Part shown: piece by piece, positions 60,364 to 64,000 of the stretch
Layout: every line of letters starts with the position of its first letter
Position numbering within the stretch: the stretch's first letter is position 1
Assembly: GCA_963678085.1 (NCBI GenBank)
Contig: OY782680.1
Span: 2,108,001 to 2,172,000 of the forward strand
From: Aliishimia sp963678085
GTDB taxonomy: Bacteria; Pseudomonadota; Alphaproteobacteria; Rhodobacterales; Rhodobacteraceae
Reading direction: 5' to 3'
DNA: 64,000 nt
Notes under the pieces: model-generated
The model's database searches: none
What the model was told of the DNA's origin: nothing
What the model saw: the letters and a program-made list of their open reading frames with translations, nothing else
Made by a program: the position numbers and the translations under genes

Positions 60364-62480
60364 TGCGCGCCCTTGCCACGTTAACCTTTTGCATCGCATC
60401 GCTCGCAAGCGTCGCTTTGGCCCAAACGAAACCAGCCCCTGTGCTCTTGGCGGATAAAGTCAATATCACGCGCACCGGCGTGCTAAGCGCCGCGGGCCAT
60501 GTTGAGGTGTTCTTTGAAGGCACTGTGCTTAAGGCCAAAGCGATAAGCTATGATTCCAGAACGGGGGCTGTGACCTTTTCAGGGCCGCTCATCTTGCGCC
60601 AGGAAAACGGGCTGGTGATCCACGCACAAGCGGCAAGCCTTGATCCTGATCTCAGGAACGGGGTGCTGCGCTCGGCGCAAATGGTGCTGAAAGAACAGCT
60701 GCAGCTTTCTGCGTTGCAGATTGATCGAGTTGAGGGGCGGTATAACCAACTTTACAAAACGGTCGTGACCTCCTGCCAGATCTGCGAAAGCGGCAAATCC
60801 CCGCTCTGGCAGATCCGTGCCCGCCGCATCGTGCATGACCAAGAGGCCCAGCAGCTCTATTTTGAAGGGGCGCAGCTGCGCATCAGGGATGTTCCGATCA
60901 TCTATATCCCTCGGCTGCGGCTGCCTGATCCAAGTCTTGAGCGCGCGACCGGGTTTCTAATCCCCTCCATTCGCAACACATCCGAGCTGGGCACCGGAAT
61001 AAAGCTGCCATATTTCATCAGAATTGGGGATCATAAGGATCTTACTCTAACCCCCTATATCGCAACAAAAACGACCGCGTTAGAGTTTCGCTATCGCCAA
61101 GCCTATCGCCGCGGCAAGATCGAATTCACCGGCGCGCTGGCGCGTGACCAGCTGCGAGACGGCACCCGCTACTATCTCTTCAGCGAAGCTGAGTTCGAGT
61201 TGCCAAGAGATTTTGAGCTCAAACTGGATATCGAAACAAGCTCCGATAGTGCCTTTCTTCAACAATATGGCTATTCGGACAAGGACCGGCTTGATAGCGC
61301 TTTGACCATTAGCCGCACCCGGCGCAATCAATATATCTCTGCCGGTGTACTTGGATTTCATAGCCTGCGGGACGCCGATGAAGACGCGATCCTGCCCTCT
61401 AGCGTGATTGATGGCGTCTATAACATGCGCTATGCGCCCAGCTCTTATGGGGGAGAATATCGCTTTGAACTGGCCTTGCAAAACCACCGGCGCAGCTCAA
61501 ATAATCCCATTGACGGGATAGGCCGCGATGTTATGCGCCTAAACGGCGAGGCGATGTATCACCGCAGCTTTATAACGCATTCAGGGCTTAGGTTTGATGC
61601 ACAACTGGGCGCAGCCATTGATCTTTTTGAAACCCGCGATGATGCGCAATATGCGGGCGGGCAATCTCAAATCCTGCCCCAGGCCGCGATAACCCTGCGC
61701 TACCCGCTCGCCAAAACCCTGCCCTCTGGAACTACTTTGCTGCTGGAGCCTTTCGGACAGGTGAATTGGATTGGGGGCACGCAGCTGAACGTTGCCAATG
61801 ATGAAAGCCGCCAAATTGAGTTTGATGAGGGCAATCTGCTTTCTCTGTCCCGTTTCCCCGCTGAGGATCGGCGCGAACATGGGCTTTCCGCCGCCGTAGG
61901 CCTGCGGGGTCACATGGCGCAACCAAATGGCTGGAGCGCGCAATTTGCCTTAGGCCAAATCATCCGAGAAACGGCGCTGTCGGATGTCTCGCTTAGCTCT
62001 GGACTATCCGGGCTAACCTCTGATTTACTGCTTGCCGGTCAGATCCAGCATGAAAAAGGGCTGTCCCTGTCAGGGCGCGCCCTGTTTGATCAAGATTTTT
62101 CCTTCTCGAAAATGACCGTGCGCGGCGATTGGTCAAATTCCAAAGCGGGGCTTGGCGGCACCTTCCTTTGGCTAGCCAATGATGCCGAACTGAACAGAAC
62201 GGCCACGATTTCTGAGCTCACTTTGGATGGCTTTTACAATATAGATCATAATTGGACGCTGTCGGGGCGTTGGCGCTATGATATCAAAGCAGAGCGAACC
62301 GCGCGCGCAGGGCTTGGCCTGCAATATCAAAATGAATGCCTCACATCAGAGTTTTCTGTCGAGCGACGTTTAAATACCTCGTCAACAGTTGAGCCTTCCA
62401 CTCGCTTCAGCTTTACCATAAGGTTGGAAGGGTTCTCTGCCCAAACCGAAACAAAGAGCTATCACAAGTCATGTTCCTAA
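60363..62480 (+). CDS. lptD: LPS assembly outer-membrane protein LptD
   Basis: A 705-residue outer-membrane protein that, with LptE, inserts lipopolysaccharide into the outer leaflet. Signal peptide MRALATLTFCIASLASVALA, then an OstA/LptA-like beta-taco domain (LLADKVNITRTGVLSAAGHV), the Cys pair VVTSCQICESG, the RIRDVPIIYIPRLRLPDPS link, and a large beta-barrel with many aromatic ends. A late Cys (QNECLTSEF) and the final Cys could form disulfides. Overlaps surA by 10 bases. Confidence 0.94.
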   Translation: MRALATLTFCIASLASVALAQTKPAPVLLADKVNITRTGVLSAAGHVEVFFEGTVLKAKAISYDSRTGAVTFSGPLILRQENGLVIHAQAASLDPDLRNGVLRSAQMVLKEQLQLSALQIDRVEGRYNQLYKTVVTSCQICESGKSPLWQIRARRIVHDQEAQQLYFEGAQLRIRDVPIIYIPRLRLPDPSLERATGFLIPSIRNTSELGTGIKLPYFIRIGDHKDLTLTPYIATKTTALEFRYRQAYRRGKIEFTGALARDQLRDGTRYYLFSEAEFELPRDFELKLDIETSSDSAFLQQYGYSDKDRLDSALTISRTRRNQYISAGVLGFHSLRDADEDAILPSSVIDGVYNMRYAPSSYGGEYRFELALQNHRRSSNNPIDGIGRDVMRLNGEAMYHRSFITHSGLRFDAQLGAAIDLFETRDDAQYAGGQSQILPQAAITLRYPLAKTLPSGTTLLLEPFGQVNWIGGTQLNVANDESRQIEFDEGNLLSLSRFPAEDRREHGLSAAVGLRGHMAQPNGWSAQFALGQIIRETALSDVSLSSGLSGLTSDLLLAGQIQHEKGLSLSGRALFDQDFSFSKMTVRGDWSNSKAGLGGTFLWLANDAELNRTATISELTLDGFYNIDHNWTLSGRWRYDIKAERTARAGLGLQYQNECLTSEFSVERRLNTSSTVEPSTRFSFTIRLEGFSAQTETKSYHKSCS

Positions 62481-63688
62481 TCACGCGTTTCCTTTGTGCC
62501 GGCCTTACAGCGGCCCTGATATCACTCTCCACCTTGCCCGCCTTGGCGCAAAACCTGTTTAAGCCGGTGATCTACGTCAATGAAGGGGTGATAACGCAAT
62601 ATGACATCATCCAGCGCCAGCGCTTTGCGGCGATTATCTCTCCGGCCAATTCCGGCGAAGAGCAGGTGCGCGAAGAGCTAATCGCAGATCGTCTTCGTGC
62701 CCAAGAGCTGCGCAGCCTTGGCATTCGCATTAGCGGGCAGGCCCTGCAAACGGGCATGGCTGAATTTGCAGCACGGGCGAATATGTCAACTGAGCAGTTC
62801 ATCACAGCGCTCGGATCTAACGGCGTTGAACCTGAGACATTTCGTGACTTTGTTGCTGTCGGGCTTGGCTGGCGGGATCTGATCCAAGCACGCTATGGCG
62901 GGCGCGCCCAGATTTCAAATGCCGAGATTGATCGTGCCCTGCAAGCCTCTGGTGCGCGCAGTTCGGTGCGTGTTCTGGTCTCTGAGATCATTTTGCCCGC
63001 CCCGCCCCAGCGCGCCAAATCCGCGCGTGCCCTGGCGGAGCGCATTGCCAATAGCAAAACAACCGGCGAATTTGCCAGCTACGCTCGCAGATATTCGGCC
63101 GCGCCCACACGGTCCAGAGGCGGCGCGCTCGGCTGGCGTCCCCTGTCCGAAATGCCCGCGCCGCTGCGCCCACTTTTGCTCAATCTCGCGCCGGGTGAAA
63201 CCACCCCTGTGCTCAGCATTCCCAACGCATTGGCGATCTTCCAGCTGCGCGATATCGAAGAGATTGCCGCAACCGAGCAGAAATTTTCCGCAATCGAATA
63301 TGCGCGCCTAAGCTTGCCATCCGGCTCCCAGAACGCCGCGACCGAGCGCAAAATCCGCAACAGGATGGATAGCTGCGATGATCTTTATGGTTTTGCAAAG
63401 CGCAACCCATCGGCAACCCTGACCCGCGAAACCAAGATCCCTGTAGATATTCCGCTCTCTGAGGCGCAGAGCCTTGCGCTACTTGATCCCGATGAGATTG
63501 CGCCCGGCGTGGTATCTCAAGACGGCAGCACCTTCACCATTTTGATGCTTTGTGGGCGCAGCACCGAGTTGACAGAATCGCTTAGCCGCGGTGACATTCG
63601 CGCACGGCTCCGCCAGCAACGCCTTGAAAGCTTTGCCGAATCCTACCTGCAAGAGCTGCGCGCCGATGCGCGTATTCGCCAAAAATGA
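62471..63688 (+). CDS. surA: SurA-like periplasmic peptidyl-prolyl isomerase/chaperone
   Basis: A 405-residue exported protein: signal peptide ending ALA-QN, SurA N-terminal helical domain (YVNEGVITQYDIIQRQRFAA) and a parvulin-type PPIC domain (RARALAERIANSKTTGEFAS-like helix, then YSAAPTRSRGGALGWRPLSE). It escorts outer-membrane proteins such as LptD. The ATG lies inside the end of lptD and its stop overlaps the pdxA start (ATGA). Confidence 0.92.
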   Translation: MFLITRFLCAGLTAALISLSTLPALAQNLFKPVIYVNEGVITQYDIIQRQRFAAIISPANSGEEQVREELIADRLRAQELRSLGIRISGQALQTGMAEFAARANMSTEQFITALGSNGVEPETFRDFVAVGLGWRDLIQARYGGRAQISNAEIDRALQASGARSSVRVLVSEIILPAPPQRAKSARALAERIANSKTTGEFASYARRYSAAPTRSRGGALGWRPLSEMPAPLRPLLLNLAPGETTPVLSIPNALAIFQLRDIEEIAATEQKFSAIEYARLSLPSGSQNAATERKIRNRMDSCDDLYGFAKRNPSATLTRETKIPVDIPLSEAQSLALLDPDEIAPGVVSQDGSTFTILMLCGRSTELTESLSRGDIRARLRQQRLESFAESYLQELRADARIRQK

Positions 63689-64000
63689 CGCTCCCCTCAA
63701 TCGCCGTCACCTGCGGAGATCCGGCGGGCATAGGACCAGAAATCGCCGCGCAAGCATGGCAGGCGCTGCAGGGCGAATGCGTGATGATCTGGCTTGGCGA
63801 TCCACGTCATTTGCCCCCTGGCACGCCCTTCGAATGTGTTCAAACGCCCAGTGACGCAGCAAAGCATATGCCAAACGCTCTGCCGGTTTTGCAAATTGAG
63901 TTTGCAAATCCAGCGACGCCGGGCCAGCCAGATTTGCAAAATGCGCGCGGGGTGCAAAGCGCAATTGAGCACGCCGTTGAACTTGTGCAAAATAATGCGG
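63685..64000 (+). CDS. pdxA: 4-hydroxythreonine-4-phosphate dehydrogenase PdxA, 3'-truncated
   Basis: The first 105 codons of pdxA, cut by the window end. The N-terminus MTLPSIAVTCGDPAGIGPE is the family signature. The enzyme oxidises 4-phosphohydroxythreonine in vitamin B6 synthesis. The lptD-surA-pdxA order, usually followed by ksgA, is common in proteobacteria. Coupled to surA by a 4-base overlap. Confidence 0.95.
   Translation, partial: MTLPSIAVTCGDPAGIGPEIAAQAWQALQGECVMIWLGDPRHLPPGTPFECVQTPSDAAKHMPNALPVLQIEFANPATPGQPDLQNARGVQSAIEHAVELVQNNA

Noticed and set aside
1..64000. CRISPR arrays, prophage, integrase, toxin-antitoxin pair or restriction system
   Set aside because: No regularly spaced repeats, phage structural genes, integrases or defence-gene motifs were found; the window is mostly core chromosome.

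Overview
The window looks like chromosomal DNA of a marine alphaproteobacterium of the Rhodobacteraceae (Roseobacter group). Family-typical signs are the cobS neighbourhood with a J-domain protein, an RNase E whose S1 domain is split by a long acidic insert, the purC-purS-purQ block next to a DUF1476 gene, an aminolevulinate synthase-type hemA behind an FNR-type box, pstSCAB-phoUB with PhoR, and lptF-lptG-lptD-surA-pdxA. Coding density is high, with many 4-bp ATGA overlaps. I see no rRNA, tRNA, CRISPR array, prophage or intact insertion sequence. The first and last genes are cut by the window edges.

Layout. 1-7.5 kb: J-domain protein (partial), a hypothetical protein, a degenerate receiver protein, cobS without cobT, a small exported protein, two EamA transporters, an ATPase, metA and a TetR-type regulator. 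7.5-14.1 kb (minus): rne with a clear terminator and a long structured leader, then a DctD-like regulator lacking GAFTGA and its kinase DctB. 14.1-16.3 kb: purQ, purS, purC and divergent DUF1476. 16.4-19.4 kb: an MprF-like protein and a betaine-homocysteine methyltransferase. 19.5-24.8 kb (minus): an IalB-family protein, an unlisted 41-residue membrane protein behind an alphaproteobacterial SOS box, recG and ligA. 24.9-34.4 kb (minus): the phosphate regulon phoB-phoU-pstB-pstA-pstC-pstS with a three-unit Pho box, then phoR, a gamma carbonic anhydrase, gmk and yicC. 34.7-39.9 kb: a PAS protein, class II DAHP synthase, a GlxA-type regulator and an isolated cheB-cheD pair.

39.9-45.9 kb is the most unusual block. 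A Gfo/Idh/MocA protein and a GntR regulator diverge from a tightly overlapped operon of a SsuD/SmoC-type flavin monooxygenase, an aldo/keto reductase, a flavin reductase and a choline-sulfatase-like enzyme. The first three match in type and adjacency the smoC-smoB-smoA core of oxidative sulfoquinovose degradation (sulfo-SMO). The sulfatase and the Gfo/Idh/MocA protein would be additions or substitutes, and no transporter or classical GH31 sulfoquinovosidase is present. Function is inferred.

46.2-64 kb: aminotransferase, M48/TPR protease, DsbA-family protein, RodZ-like protein, hemA, M20 peptidase, a DUF5329-like protein, an EamA transporter, a retropepsin-like protease, holC, pepA, and the outer-membrane biogenesis operon lptF-lptG-lptD-surA-pdxA. 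Two families of short palindromic repeats occur between genes, each seen twice, at about 30.1, 38.1-38.2 and 56.1 kb.
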